A DNA stretch of 64,000 nucleotides, taken from assembly GCA_046328035.1 (NCBI GenBank), contig JAXLXI010000003.1:62001-126000 (forward strand), in the 5' to 3' direction. The notes under the pieces are model-generated. The model saw only the letters and a program-made list of their open reading frames with translations, was not told where the DNA came from and did not search any database. The stretch is from JBGASG01 sp046328035. Lineage in GTDB: Bacteria; Cyanobacteriota; Vampirovibrionia; Obscuribacterales; Obscuribacteraceae. Within the stretch, counting starts at the first letter, position 1. Every line of letters begins with the position of its first letter. This document shows, piece by piece, positions 63,270-64,000 of the stretch. A program made the translations under genes and the position numbers.

Positions 63270-63303
63270 TCGCTGCGCCCCGCTCTGGTAACCTCGCCGG
63301 CTG

Positions 63304-64000
63304 ATGCTGCGCCCAAAACTACTGACGCTGCTTTGCTATGCCGCCATGATGAGTCTGGCGATCGGCGTCAATCTTTTGCCGATATTTCTGGTATCGATAC
63401 AGCATTCCTTTCCGGGGGCTGATGGTGGTGCTCTGACACAAGAGCAATTGGGCCGCCTTGGCGCCGTCACATTCATTGGTCTGGTACTGGCGATTTTGAC
63501 CACCGGTCCGTTGGCTGATCGATTTGGTGCCAAGGTCTTTGCGCTCCTGGGCAACGCTCTTCTGGTCGCAGGCTTGATCGTCACGTACTGGTCGCCCGAC
63601 TACGCCGTCTTGCTTTGCGCCAACTTTTTGCTGGGCTTCGGTGCCGGCGCTTTAGATATGGTGCTCAGCCCGGTCGTGTCGGCACTCAATCCGGAAACAC
63701 GCACCGGCTCAATGAACTGGTTGCATTCTTTTTATTGCGTGGGAGCAACCTTGACTGTAATAGCAGGCACACTAGCTCTGCAAGCGGGCATCTCCTGGCG
63801 CGTCGCCAGCCTGCTTCTGATTCCCTTGCCTCTGATCCTGATTTTTGCGCTCGGCGCAGTTAAGTTTCCCGAGCTGGTCACCGAAGGTGGTGAACGCACT
63901 CCACTGCGCCAACTGATCAAAGACTACTGGTTTGTCGGCGCGCTGACAGCGATCTTTTTAGGAGGCGCCACTGAGCTGGGCATGGCTCAATGGCTGCCCG
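63304..64000 (+). CDS. MFS sugar transporter, 3' end outside window
   Basis: 232 residues are visible, starting at ATG 63304. Transmembrane helices appear in the expected major-facilitator order (LLTLLCYAAMMSLAIGVNLLPIF, LGAVTFIGLVLAILTTGPLADRFGAKVFALLGNALLVAGLIV, LLCANFLLGFGAGALDMVLSPVVSAL, WLHSFYCVGATLTVIAGTLAL). The loop 2-3 signature GPLADRFGAK is clear. Family resemblance is to FucP/sugar-type MFS carriers (conserved NxLxxLxxCG-like HSFYCVGA). It probably imports the sugar handled by the three upstream enzymes. Confidence 0.82.
   Translation, partial: MLRPKLLTLLCYAAMMSLAIGVNLLPIFLVSIQHSFPGADGGALTQEQLGRLGAVTFIGLVLAILTTGPLADRFGAKVFALLGNALLVAGLIVTYWSPDYAVLLCANFLLGFGAGALDMVLSPVVSALNPETRTGSMNWLHSFYCVGATLTVIAGTLALQAGISWRVASLLLIPLPLILIFALGAVKFPELVTEGGERTPLRQLIKDYWFVGALTAIFLGGATELGMAQWLP

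Overview
The window reads as chromosome of a diderm, aerobically respiring bacterium with many exported repeat proteins. A TonB-dependent receptor, many signal peptides and lipoboxes, a cbb3-type oxidase, and an unusual density of secreted TPR, CHAT, caspase and calpain proteins would fit a non-photosynthetic Cyanobacteriota lineage (Melainabacteria/Vampirovibrionia, Obscuribacterales type). That placement is inferred from gene content only; no marker gene settles it.

Layout. 1-3.95 kb: a TonB-dependent receptor running off the left edge, a Fur-family regulator and a small lipoprotein, all on the minus strand. Between about 1.78 and 3.9 kb the reading frames are repeatedly broken by short indels, and an adjacent tRNA-like sequence is imperfect. 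Two near-identical 17-bp Fur/Zur-type operators and four palindromic 18-bp repeats lie here. 4.5-6.8 kb: TrmB and small hypotheticals. 6.8-18 kb: a WD40-caspase lipoprotein divergent from two tandem secreted TPR-CHAT paralogues. 18-24.7 kb (minus): two secreted caspases followed by a four-gene cluster of a small Cys-containing secreted peptide, a secreted protein with a PHM-like copper motif, an MNIO (DUF692) enzyme and a DUF2063/HvfC-like partner. This is the strongest candidate for an undescribed system, probably RiPP-type peptide modification linked to metal handling.

24.7-29.2 kb: TPR, PDZ and small membrane proteins. 29.3-35.2 kb: a compact sulfur-respiration operon of MBL-rhodanese, Tat-exported sulfite-oxidase-like protein, cytochrome c lipoprotein and a single-chain oxidase that fuses CcoN, CcoO and two further c-haem domains. 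It would pass electrons from sulfite to oxygen. 35.2-39 kb (minus): DUF885 peptidase, double SUKH protein and an Fpg-type glycosylase. 39.1-47.3 kb: membrane protein, GH3 glycosidase, soluble SPFH protein, trypsin-like protease, helical protein and an exported alpha/beta hydrolase.

47.3-54.6 kb: a 133-bp inverted-repeat element, methyltransferase, EamA transporter, TPR protein, S41 peptidase, coiled-coil secreted protein, lysine-rich basic protein and a set of 22-bp tandem repeats. 54.7-58.4 kb: a large helical protein directly abutting an EF-hand calpain, ended by a strong hairpin. 58.4-60.9 kb: DUF4419 protein and a small secreted protein. 61.1-64 kb: a sugar operon (class I aldolase, D-lyxose isomerase-like cupin, HAD phosphatase, MFS transporter cut by the right edge) behind a sigma70-like promoter.
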